Part shown: positions 55,629 through 64,000 of the stretch, piece after piece
Layout: each line of letters begins with the position of its first letter
Numbering within the stretch: the stretch's first letter is position 1
Source: Poa pratensis
Taxonomy: Eukaryota; Streptophyta; Magnoliopsida; Poales; Poaceae
Direction: 5' to 3'
NCBI GenBank assembly: GCA_947311845.1
Contig: CAMZMU010000049.1
Span: 4,416,421-4,480,420 of the forward strand
Length of the DNA: 64,000 nt
Notes under the pieces: generated by a model
Seen by the model: the letters and a program-made list of their open reading frames with translations, nothing else
What the model was told of the DNA's origin: nothing
The model's database searches: none
Made by a program: the position numbers and the translations under genes

Positions 55629-56150
55629 TGTCGTCGTATCGGCATCTTGGATAGGAGACGGGGTCCTGCTAGCCGAGGGTGAACGTAGGGCAAGAAGGTG
55701 GACGTCGTCAAGGTCGGGATTGTACACGGCGGTTTACCCAGCTTCAGGCACCACGGCGGTGGCGGTGCCCTACGTGCTGCTATAACTCACTATAAGGCAA
55801 TATCGCCGTGAACAGGTTACAATGAGTTGGTTGTTGATCGTATGAGTTGCCCTAAAGGCGTCCCGAGGTCCAGCTTATATAGGCGGCTGGACCTAGGGTT
55901 ACAAGGTGATTACGTATCCAGCAAGTATACGGAGTCCTAAACCTAGCCGGCAAGTATGCCGCCTTCCGTCTTGGTCTTGGTGGCTTCATGGGCTTCAGTC
56001 TTGGGCCTCCTCCTTGCCGGCATCCGCCTTCCTTGGTCGTCAGCTATCTGGGCCGCCCGGTAGGCAAAGCCTTCACCACCACTGCGGGCCACCCTGGACT
56101 AGCCGGATTGATCCATGCTGGTGATACCCCTAGTAGGTATATCCCCAACA
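55629..56150 (-). repeat. E6 5' LTR
   Basis: It is 522 bases long. It starts TGTTGGGGATATACC and ends CGATACGACGACA on the minus strand. Confidence 0.95.
55874..55881 (-). promoter_or_regulatory. E6 LTR TATA box
   Basis: tatataag on the minus strand lies in the 5' LTR, about 245 bases from its inner end. It is the likely promoter of the E6 genomic RNA. Confidence 0.65.
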
Positions 56151-56155
56151 CCTTG

Positions 56156-58004
56156 CATATCATGTATTAGTTGCTTAACTAAATCTCATGATGATATGCT
56201 TTCTATGTCTTGTTTCCATGAAAATAATGCTTCCATATCCTCTAGTATTTGTGTGGCTAACAATGTGGAGGAATCCCAACATTTGTTGGAACAAGACATG
56301 GACCTCAATGGTGCTTCAAGTAATTCTTCACCATCTTTGTCCACTACTCACTTTTGCCTTATGGCTATGGATTCAAAGGTATCTACTACTTCGAATCCCA
56401 ATATATCTCATGATGATGATGATGATGATGAAGAAAATGATAATGATGCTTCCATTCATGAGATGGGTAAAATTGTTCTTCGTGCGCCTTCAACAAATAA
56501 AATTGCTCGTGATAACTTCTTAGAAATCATGAGTACCTTTGTTCACCGCAAGCTTACAATTGAGGTTTTGGAAACTCAATTTGATGAGATATGTAAAATT
56601 GAGAGAGAAGATGCTATGGAAAAAGCATCCTTAGAAAATGCTCTTGAGGAAGAGCATGAGCTTCGAGTTTCTCTTGAGGAGAAACTTGAATCTCTTGATG
56701 AAACAAATGATCTTATTATTGCTAAAATTATTAAGGAAAGAGATCATGCTATTGCTAAATATAAAGTGCTTAACAAGGAAAAAGTTGAATTTGGTGTTGG
56801 CAATGCTAGACTAATTGAGGACATAGAGAGACTTGACAAAGCCCACAAGGCTTTAGAAAGTGAACACTCTCTCCTTATCAAGTCTCATGATCAACTCCAA
56901 ACTCAACTATCTAAAAATGATGAGCTTGCCAAGTTGGCTTCTTCCATTTCTAATATTGATGATGCTTGTGCTACTAACTCCATTTCTCGTGAAGCATCTA
57001 TTTTGAATGAGAATGTTGAGCTAAGGGCTCAACTTGAGTTGCTAACTAGCAAGTATAGGAATTTGGAAGAAAGTCATTAAAAGCTCTCTAGCTCTAATGA
57101 GGATCTTCTAGCATCCTGTGCTAAGCTAAAGTTAGCTCATGAGGCTATTATGTCAAAGGTAACATCTTGTGAGCCTCATGTGGACAATGGCACAACTTCC
57201 TCTCAAAATGCTTTATTGCCATGTGCTAGTCCTAGTAATTCTACATCACATAGTATTGCTAAATCTTGTGATGAATTACCTTCCATGCCTTGTTGCTCTA
57301 ACAATGAAGCATCTACTTCCTCTAGTGTTTGTGTTGATATTAACCATGTAGAGGAATTAAAAGAGCTCAAGGCCCAAGTCACTTCTTTGAAGAAACACTT
57401 GGAAAAGCGTCATGTTGGGAGGTCCACACTTAACAATGTGTTGAGTGTTCAAAGACGCCCCAATGACAAGAGTGGACTTGGATTCAACTCCAATAACAAG
57501 AACAAGTCCAAGTATATCAAGAAGAACAAGGGTCAAGAACAAGTTAAGGATTCAGCCAAGATCGTTTGCTTCAAGTGCAAAGTTGAAGGGCACCATGTTA
57601 GATTTTGCTATTTGAAGAAGAAGCATCTTAGTGAGAAGCAACAAGGGAAGCGGCCTCAAGTTCAAACTCAAGTTCCTCAAGTTAAAGCAAGGCCTCTTCC
57701 CAAGAAGAATCAAGCTACCCCTCCTCAAGTTGAGATTCCAACTAAGAAGAAAGGAGGAAGCCAATGTTGCTACATATGCCGTGAGAAGGGCTACTTTGCT
57801 TCTTCATGCACTAATGGTACCGTATCCAACCCCATTATAATTGATAATGTTTATTCTCTTCGGAAGGATAAGGTTGGCAATGTGTTTGCCAAATATGTTG
57901 GTACGCAAAGTGGTGTCAAGAAAAGCACCATTTGGGTTGCCAAGCCTATTGTGACTAACCTCTTTGGACCCAACTTGGTTGGGGACCAACAAGCTAAAAC
58001 TTGA
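56156..58004 (+). pseudogene. E5 gag, 3' part: long coiled coil and two zinc knuckles
   Basis: The frame resumes from 44111 in phase. It contains an acidic Asp run (ISHDDDDDDEEND) and then a long charged coiled coil (about 56530-57150, for example LEEEHELRVSLEEKLESLDE). An in-frame TAA lies at 57078-57080, after which the same frame goes on. The first zinc knuckle, CFKCKVEGHHVRFC (57567-57608), is a perfect CX2CX4HX4C. The second, CYICREKGYFASSC (57768-57809), has Tyr for His (TAC for CAC at 57792). The frame ends at 58004 without entering protease. The unusually long central coiled coil makes this Gag larger than a standard Copia Gag. Confidence 0.8.
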
Positions 58005-58947
58005 TCAATAGGTCTTGTTAGAGGGCATTGGAGACTTGGCTACATCATGAAGAATTAAGGGTTCTTCATCAATTATATTATCTCAAGCCAAGTCATTTGG
58101 ATTATACGGTTCTATCTCATATCCATTATTCCTCCTTGCGGTAACTTTTATTTGAATCATATACACATTGAACGTTGCTTGCACCCTTGCATGTGTTAGG
58201 TTTTGTACCGTGCTAGTGTTTGTATGTGTTGTGCTCTCTACTTACTTATCTTGAGTAATCAAGTATGTGTATGTTGGTTTGCACACCATTTACTTGCGTT
58301 GAGCCTTATTGTTTTTATTTGATATTTTATCTTGTTGGCTCTCTTTTTGAGAGATTAATGGACTATCCCAACTTGGGGAAGTGATATGCTTCGTGCACTT
58401 CACTATCCTAAAAATGTGTATACATGAGGAATACCACTTAGTGATGATATATCAATATTATCTACTCTCTATGTGGTATGTCATTCTCATGAGAAATTCA
58501 AATTCTATAATGTCCATTAATTATCTCTAGTTGGTTTTGTTTGCCTCATGTTTTAAAAAATGGATTATCACATTATGGGGGAGTAATAAGCTATGCGCAT
58601 ATTACAAGCCTAGATATGTGAACATGTGAGGTTTTGCCACCTAGAATTGATATTCTTCATTATCTTATTCCTATATGTGGCATGTTGTTCAAACTAAGTT
58701 CCATCTTGCTTAAAATGCTTTGTTGCTCATTATTTTGGATCTTGTTTGTGAAGGACGTTCTTGGTACGGCTTTTCCCAATTATGTTCGCATATATCTTTT
58801 TGGGAAACCGAGTGCTTCAAGCTACTCTTTGTAGTTGCTTTGCATGATCGCGTGAATATTTGAAGCTATCAAGAATATCTATTTATCTAAGCATGGCTTT
58901 TAAATCTTATCCCTTGCCATTTGCTTATTTGTTGTGAAGTTGGTCTT
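58005..58947 (+). other. E5 sequence after gag, no pol seen
   Basis: This is AT-rich sequence with chance frames only. Two similar blocks are visible: catgaggaataccacttagtgatg near 58426 and catgtgaggttttgccacctagaa near 58623, each followed by a shared tatctta/ctatgtggyatgt stretch. No protease, integrase or RT motif occurs where Copia pol should begin. Confidence 0.6.
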
Positions 58948-60695
58948 TGATGTATGTAAAATGCATACATGAACTTTGCATTATTTTACTTATATTCCAG
59001 TCATATTTGCATCATATAAGGGTTATATCACTGTTTTATAATGATTTTGGGAATATTTGACATGTTTCCTATTTTTTATGGAATTAACCCTGCGCAGGCA
59101 GAAAACCCTATTTCTATATTTTAATGTTTCCGGGACCCAAACGACGTCCAAATGACCTGGAAATTTACGAGCATCAGTTTTTTGAAGGAACAAAGCGTGG
59201 GAGCGAAGGAAGCAAACAAGCGGAGACCCGAGGGCCAAAATGGGTGGGCCCACGTGGCCCATGTACCTGGCAAAGTGGGGCCCCTCCTTTTGGGCCTCAG
59301 AGCTCCGTTGCCGTCGATCTTTCCTCCACCGACTCGGTTTTGACCTAAAACCGCCTATAAAAATAGTCCCCTGACGTTCTCTGGAAGGAGCACCGCAGAA
59401 ACACAGAAACACCGAAACAGAGAACTGGAGTTGCAGATGGAGGGGGAAAACTCCGGCGGGGCGCTGCCGGCGTGGTCTCCATCTTCTCCAACGACTTCTC
59501 CACCGTCTCCATGATGAAGAGGGAGTAGTCCACCTCTGGACTATGGGTTTGTGGAAGTAACTTATGTATCTCTCTCTCTCTCGAGCTTCACTAATTAGTA
59601 CCGTATGAGCTGCTGAACATGATTACGGTCATCTATGTAATACCTTTGTGGTGGATCTTTTTATGAGTTAATATATGTTTGAGATTGCAATGGTTTTGTT
59701 TCAGTTATGAAAGTAGATGCATATTATGTACCCCGTTCTTATTTACTTGTCATGATCAAGCATGTTTATGAGAGCGTGTGAGGGGGAACGTGTGCATTAG
59801 TTGGAGTAACGGGGGGTGGCTAGTGCAGTGAACATGAGAGAAAGTTCTGCGATCCACTTGGGTATCTCTACCTTACTTTGTTGCCTCACTAGGGATAAAA
59901 AGAAATACCATGCTACCGGAGATGTGGGTGTGACCATTGCCACTACTCCATGACTAGATCTAGCATGTTCTTATTTTAACTTCATGTCATGATACTTATT
60001 GCTATACTCTGAGTTATCTTAATTACTGAGGTGTTATGATTTAGTTCGCATCTTGGTGGAGTATAAGAGAGACTAATAACCAAAAGGTCTCTATGTTAGG
60101 ACGTGATGCCCATATAATTATAACTTGTCGTTAAACTGTTGTGTTGCAATCTCATATGTCAACTCTAGTGTTCCATTGTCTACCACTTTATTAAAGAGAG
60201 AGTACATTTGTGAAACCATGAACCCTGGTCCATTTTTAATCATAAGAAACACCTTTCCAACCACTTTTACCACTTTTCCATTTTCTGCCATTTAAAAATC
60301 CGAAAATACAAAAACACTTTTACATCTTGCATTCATCATATAAAACCCAAAAATATCATTTATCATTGCTACCACCATCCTTGCATATTTATTTACCACC
60401 ATTGCATATTTATTTCCTGTTTGCATTGCATATTATCTTGATATCATTCTCACACCTTGTGCTTGACAACCACTAGATGAGGTTGAGGACCAAAACATTT
60501 ACTTTGTTTTGTAGGTAACCAAAAGAAGGATAGGAAAGATAAATCTTCACTACTGATTCCCCGAGAGTTCAATATTAAACCCTCGAGTCACCCCTCGTGG
60601 GGAAAACACGTCTTCCACTTACTACACACTCTGCACTTGGAGTCTCAACCTAACCCATATTATTTTGACGCAGGTAACTACGTCATCGGGTATCA
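58948..60695 (+). repeat. E2 5' LTR
   Basis: It has a TG start at 58948, a TATA box (tataaaaa, 59356-59363), a (ct)n tract near 59570 and an end at tatca before agactg and the primer site. If E3 shows the true terminus, the LTR may instead extend to about 60837. Confidence 0.75.
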
Positions 60696-60706
60696 AGACT
60701 GTTTTT

Positions 60707-60724
60707 TGGCGTCGTTGCCGGGGA
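60707..60724 (+). promoter_or_regulatory. E2 primer binding site, one change
   Basis: tggcgtcgttgccgggga differs from the tRNA-Asp-type consensus by one base. A partial second copy (ttttctggcgtcgg) follows at about 60769. Confidence 0.75.
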
Positions 60725-60980
60725 ATCATTGCTGAAAGGTTTATCCAAGGGTCCCCTGCACTAGCTCTGTTTTCTGGCGTCGGGTTTATCCAAGGATATC
60801 TCACCAAGTCAACTTCATCACCAACTTGTGCTAACATCTAAGCTTGGGGAGGTTGCACCTACATGAGCATCATCTTATCCATCTTTACCTTCAAAGCAAT
60901 TTATCTTGTTTTGTCATTGTCTTGCATATTTATTTTCAGTTTTGCGTAAAAAATTAAAAACACATAAAAACTTTATTAAA

Positions 60981-61643
60981 ATGGCTTCTAGTGTTGAAAT
61001 GAACAATTTTGGTCAATACTATGGAGAGTCGTTAATGGATGCTTGGTTTAGAATTAAGGGCATTAGTAAAAATGGTGTCAACAAATATACCCCTGCTACT
61101 TTGATAAGAAACTTTTATAATGGTCTAGATGGGTGGTCAAAATGTTTTCTAGACTCATTAACTAGTGGAAGATTTGCCTCTGGAAATCCCTCACATGCTA
61201 ATAATCTAATGGAAAATCTATTTGGAAATTCTATAGAATCAAAAGATGAAATTATGATCAAACAACTAAAAGTTTCTATGGATAGGTCAATATTATGTCT
61301 ACAAACTTATATGGAAGATTATCCTACTAAAAATGAGATGCATTCATTTATCCTTCATACAAAATCTAGTATGAAGAAGACAAACAACACTATTTCGGGA
61401 ATTTCTTTGAAAATGGAAACTATATTGAATTATGCCAAGTCTAAAAAGAAGTTGACTAGGGAATTAAATGAAAGAATATCTTCTATGTTGGGACCTTTAG
61501 ACAAGGATATTAAGAATTATGTTGAAAAAGAGGATGATCTCCAAATAGCCTTGAATGCTGCTTTAAAGAGAAGAAATGAGAATTTTGTTTGGACTGAGGA
61601 AGTTAAAATGCTTAGTGAAGTCAAGAACCATTGTTTGACTTAG
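60981..61643 (+). CDS. E2 Gag-like protein (Athila type), shortened
   Basis: ATG at 60981 was chosen because it follows an A-rich leader and opens MASSVEMNNFGQYYGESLMD, continuing AWFRIKG; the family start YGQFYGDSLMDAW is recognisable. The frame is open for 220 residues. It includes TLIRNFYNGLDGWSKCFLDS and the LTSGRFASGNPSHANNLMEN motif, and ends with a Lys/Glu-rich helical stretch. There is no CCHC zinc knuckle, and the length is well short of a full Athila Gag (several hundred residues). The protein may still form or enter particles. An intact frame in a pol-less element suggests it may have remained useful to the element until recently. Confidence 0.75.
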   Translation: MASSVEMNNFGQYYGESLMDAWFRIKGISKNGVNKYTPATLIRNFYNGLDGWSKCFLDSLTSGRFASGNPSHANNLMENLFGNSIESKDEIMIKQLKVSMDRSILCLQTYMEDYPTKNEMHSFILHTKSSMKKTNNTISGISLKMETILNYAKSKKKLTRELNERISSMLGPLDKDIKNYVEKEDDLQIALNAALKRRNENFVWTEEVKMLSEVKNHCLT

Positions 61644-61684
61644 GGATTGTAGCTTGCATGACTTAATATCTATCTTACAAAAAT

Positions 61685-62239
61685 TTGCAAGTGATCCTTC
61701 CATCAACTATAACCAAGCTGGTTTTGGTTCTTATATTGCTAATCATGTTAAAAGAAAAGATTGCTAGGTACAACCAAGAGGCTATGATACCACCTAAGCT
61801 TGGGGATATATGGATTCCCAAAGTCCTAGTAACCATTGGAAAAGAGACACACCATGCTATACTTGATCTAGGATCTAGTGTCTCTGTTTTATCTAAAGAA
61901 CTATATGAAGTACTTGAATTGAAAAATCTTGAAAAATGCTCTATTGAACTTGCACTTGCTGATGATTCCATTAAACATGCTTTAGGAAAAGTAAGTGATG
62001 TTATGGTAGAGTTACATATGACATTTGTGCCTGTTGATTTTCTAATCATGGATATGGGGAATAAAACCTCTAGTCCAATTATTCTTGGAAGACCTTTTCT
62101 TCGTACTACAGGTGCTATCATTGATTCAAAAGAAGGGAATGTGAAGTTTCAGTTTCCACACAAGAAATGCATGGAACACTTCCCAAGGAAGAGGGACACA
62201 CCAAAGTTCAAGCTCCCTCATGAGCTTCGTCCACAATAA
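61685..62239 (+). CDS. E2 aspartic protease ORF (Athila type)
   Basis: This is an open frame of 184 residues in a different phase from the Gag-like frame, 41 bases after it. The family match starts at about ARYNQEAMIPPKLGDIWIPK. The catalytic loop is HHAILDLGSSVSVLSKELYE, with DLGS in place of the usual DTG/DSG, which is common in Athila proteases. The end is marked by SPIILGRPFLRTTGAIIDSK and FQFPHKKCMEHFPRK. No RT follows. Whether it is translated alone or by frameshift from the Gag-like ORF is not clear. Confidence 0.85.
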   Translation: MQVILPSTITKLVLVLILLIMLKEKIARYNQEAMIPPKLGDIWIPKVLVTIGKETHHAILDLGSSVSVLSKELYEVLELKNLEKCSIELALADDSIKHALGKVSDVMVELHMTFVPVDFLIMDMGNKTSSPIILGRPFLRTTGAIIDSKEGNVKFQFPHKKCMEHFPRKRDTPKFKLPHELRPQ

Positions 62240-62265
62240 ACATCAAGTAAGAAGCCTAGCTATAT

Positions 62266-62299
62266 GGCTATAAAGAAAGCGCTTTACGGGAGGCAACCC
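62266..62299 (+). other. Conserved post-ORF motif in E2
   Basis: ggctataaagaaagcgcttt followed by acgggaggcaaccc lies 27 bases after the protease stop. It is shared with E1 and E4. Confidence 0.75.
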
Positions 62300-64000
62300 G
62301 GTTGTTTTTATTTGTGATTTTCTTTGTGTCCTCTTGCTGTAACAAGAGACTTAGTGTTTAGTTTAGTTTCTGGAATTTTTAATAAAGTGCCAAGTTTTAC
62401 TCATTTTGGTGAAAAAAGTTGCTTATAGCGTTCGGAGATATTATTCCTGCACGAATATGTGCACGGTATGATTTTTAATTCTTATTCTGTAACTACGAAT
62501 GAGCTCATATTTAAACTGTAGTAGAAACTTTTCATCCTCTGTATGCATGAATTTTTCGGAATTTTCCGACAAAGTAAAGTAGGGTAGAAAAATACGTTTA
62601 GCTGCTGCTGTTTTTTGGACAGATTCTGTCCCATTTTGTTTGATGCATGCTTAGAACTTTTAACTTGAACCTTTATGATCCAATTGAGTTTATGAGTAGG
62701 CATACAACATTATACATGTTCTGGACATTCATATGAATTTTTGTCTAAGGATTATATGCAGTAAGAAATCTATTTGTTTATCACTACTAATGCACCCCAC
62801 AGAAAAAGAAATGGGAGAAACGGTGTTTTGAAGTTTTTTCACAGGGATTAGAGGAGATGCACCAAGAGCTATCCAAGGATGGTGAATACCATAAGCTTGG
62901 GATGTGAAGACAACCCCACTGGACCTACACACTCTCAGTTTACACACGTCTAACTTCTGTTTTTCGATCGAAACACTTTATCGCATAAACTTGGAGCGTC
63001 TTTTTGTTTGTTTGGTTTGATTTTTATTTTGTGAGACCACCACACTATTATTTATATAAGAGAGAGCTACTGGAAATTTGGGTTGAATTATGTTGGATGC
63101 TATTATAAATTGGGAAAAGTGATGTAGGAGTTAATTTTAAAAGATACATATAATTGCATGATTCATGAGCTTGTTAATGAGTAATAATTTGCAAATATTT
63201 TATCAAGAGCTATCTTTTATTCATGTTTTGATGCTAAATGTTATTTTACCTTGTTTTAACATGGATTAGTTAGTTCTATGGACACTCATGCATGCATTTA
63301 GAGGGTCAACTTTCTCCCTCTTGCTAGCCCAAAAATTCCAACAAGCAAAAACTTGTTTCCAACACCTTCAACCAAAGTTTTTCCATTGAGTCCACCATAT
63401 CTACCTATTAGCTTTATGCTATTCCGAGTATGTTTATCATGATATTTGTGTTATCTATACCTCTGAATGAAAATGCTTATGTTGTTGATTGTTGTGGGAA
63501 AAGTTGGTTATAGAGCTCTCTCGAACTTGATGCACACTTTACTTTCATTGCATAAATAAAACATGACCCATTGTGATTAAAATTATGATGTTGTGGCTTG
63601 ACAAATGTCTTTGGTTGAGAGTTAGCTCATATGTGCTTCACATGGCAAGCTTTCAACATTGCACATCATCTCATTTAGTTGATATCATGCACTTTTGTTT
63701 ATGGATGCTTACCATGGGTGAAATAAATGGGGAAATGAAGTGAGTTTAAATGAGTTTGTATAAATGGTTAGAGAGACGCCTGGGCCGCTAATCTAAGCCA
63801 TGCATCATTCATGGTGGAAATTTACTTACATGCTATGGTGAACCTTCTGTGATACACCTTACAATAAAAAGCTATCTAATGGTAAATAAAAAGGGTGTTG
63901 AGATTGTTCATTGTGTTTGTTTGTCTTGTCATTTTGATATGGGCTTGTTCCATATCCTGTGACAAGAGTTACCCCAGTTGACGCTCCTAATGATACTATT
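62300..64000 (+). other. E2 3' noncoding module
   Basis: The whole stretch is the reverse-complement equivalent of E1 35887-34368 and 32500-32320. No coding frame is conserved. It also supplies the empty-site sequence (at about 63830) that proves the E3 insertion in E1. Confidence 0.75.

Larger units (their letters stand above)
44112..56150 (-). mobile_element. E6: Gypsy/Tat-type LTR retrotransposon in the E5 gag, TSD CCTTG
   Basis: LTRs at 44112-44631 and 55629-56150 have TG...CA ends, with a perfect CCTTG duplication at 44107-44111 and 56151-56155. The minus-strand order is LTR, primer site, gag, protease, RT, RNase H, integrase, a 4-kb region containing an antisense gene, polypurine tract and LTR. 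Integrase after RT places it in Gypsy. The primer site and the antisense gene between integrase and 3' LTR fit the Tat lineage (Grande, RIRE2, Retand). The LTRs look almost identical, so insertion was recent, yet gag-pol is full of frame changes. Confidence 0.95.
25196..58947 (+). mobile_element. E5: Copia-type LTR retrotransposon, gag-only as far as visible; host of the nest
   Basis: E5 is seen in three pieces after removing insertions: 25196-27322, 43365-44111 and 56156-58947. A 2.27-kb 5' LTR (starts tgaaagtgcatgagccc, ends gtcctttca) is followed two bases later by tggtatcagagc, the initiator-Met tRNA primer site typical of Copia. One Gag-like frame follows (43556-58004). The next 940 bases have no pol sequence and are then cut by E2. 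The 3' part and 3' LTR lie beyond position 64000. Three insertions (E4, E6, E2) interrupt it, making it the oldest element in the stack. Confidence 0.85.
58948..64000 (+). mobile_element. E2: non-autonomous Athila-type element in E5, cut by window end
   Basis: The element begins TGATGTATGTAAAATGC with an LTR matching E3. It continues with an Athila-type primer site, a Gag-like ORF, a protease ORF and a long noncoding module that matches E1 in reverse complement. The left flank is gtctt (58943-58947); the matching duplication and the 3' LTR lie beyond the window. No RT or integrase is present between protease and the noncoding module, so this is a gag-protease-only element. Confidence 0.85.

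Overview
The window is nuclear DNA of a grass, most likely a temperate Pooideae species with a large genome. The host genes have GT-AG introns and grass-type GC-rich first exons. The retroelements carry termini typical of Triticeae-type Athila elements: LTRs starting TGATACGTCTC and a TGGCGCCGTTGCCGGGGA primer site. There is no prokaryotic signal. Species-level assignment is not possible by eye.

Positions 1-25195 are the gene-bearing part. The last two exons of ARPC4 (+, 31-603) face a two-exon BAP31-like ER membrane protein gene (-, 1263-4836), which has a one-base gap seven codons into its reading frame. Next come a SINE (5862-6019) and a solo LTR (6354-7433, target duplication CACTT). A BURP-domain pseudogene (-, 8159-9091) follows. 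Its signal peptide is split by a 157-bp hAT-like MITE, and a 3.16-kb CACTA element (9114-12277, target duplication GTT) separates its coding part from its TATA box. An 11-exon RMC1/Mic1-like gene (-, 14897-21135) appears intact, with probable 5' leader exons up to about 23480 and a 184-bp hAT-like MITE in an intron. Low-copy duplications fill 13.3-14.2 kb and 24.1-24.5 kb.

Positions 25196-64000 are a stack of LTR retrotransposons in one another. The base is E5 (+), a Copia-type element whose visible internal part encodes only a Gag-like protein. E4 (-, Athila-type, 27323-43359, duplication GTGCA) sits in the E5 5' LTR. E1 (-, 30104-38983, CACAG) sits in E4. E3 (+, 32501-34362, GCATG) sits in E1. 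E6 (-, Gypsy/Tat-type, 44112-56150, CCTTG) sits in the E5 gag, in a position where the gag frame resumes exactly after it. E2 (+, Athila-type, from 58948 past the window end) sits in the E5 3' region.

Only E6 carries a recognisable full gag-pol (gag, protease, RT, RNase H, integrase). It is broken by several frame changes and one TAG, although its two LTRs are almost identical. It also carries a spliced antisense gene with its own TATA box. E1, E2, E4 and E5 are non-autonomous as far as visible. E1 and E4 share an uncharacterised ORF with a hydrophobic, basic-ended tail. E1, E2 and E4 share a short RNA-like motif, and E1 and E4 share a hairpin next to the polypurine tract. These shared pieces are the best candidates for undescribed function.
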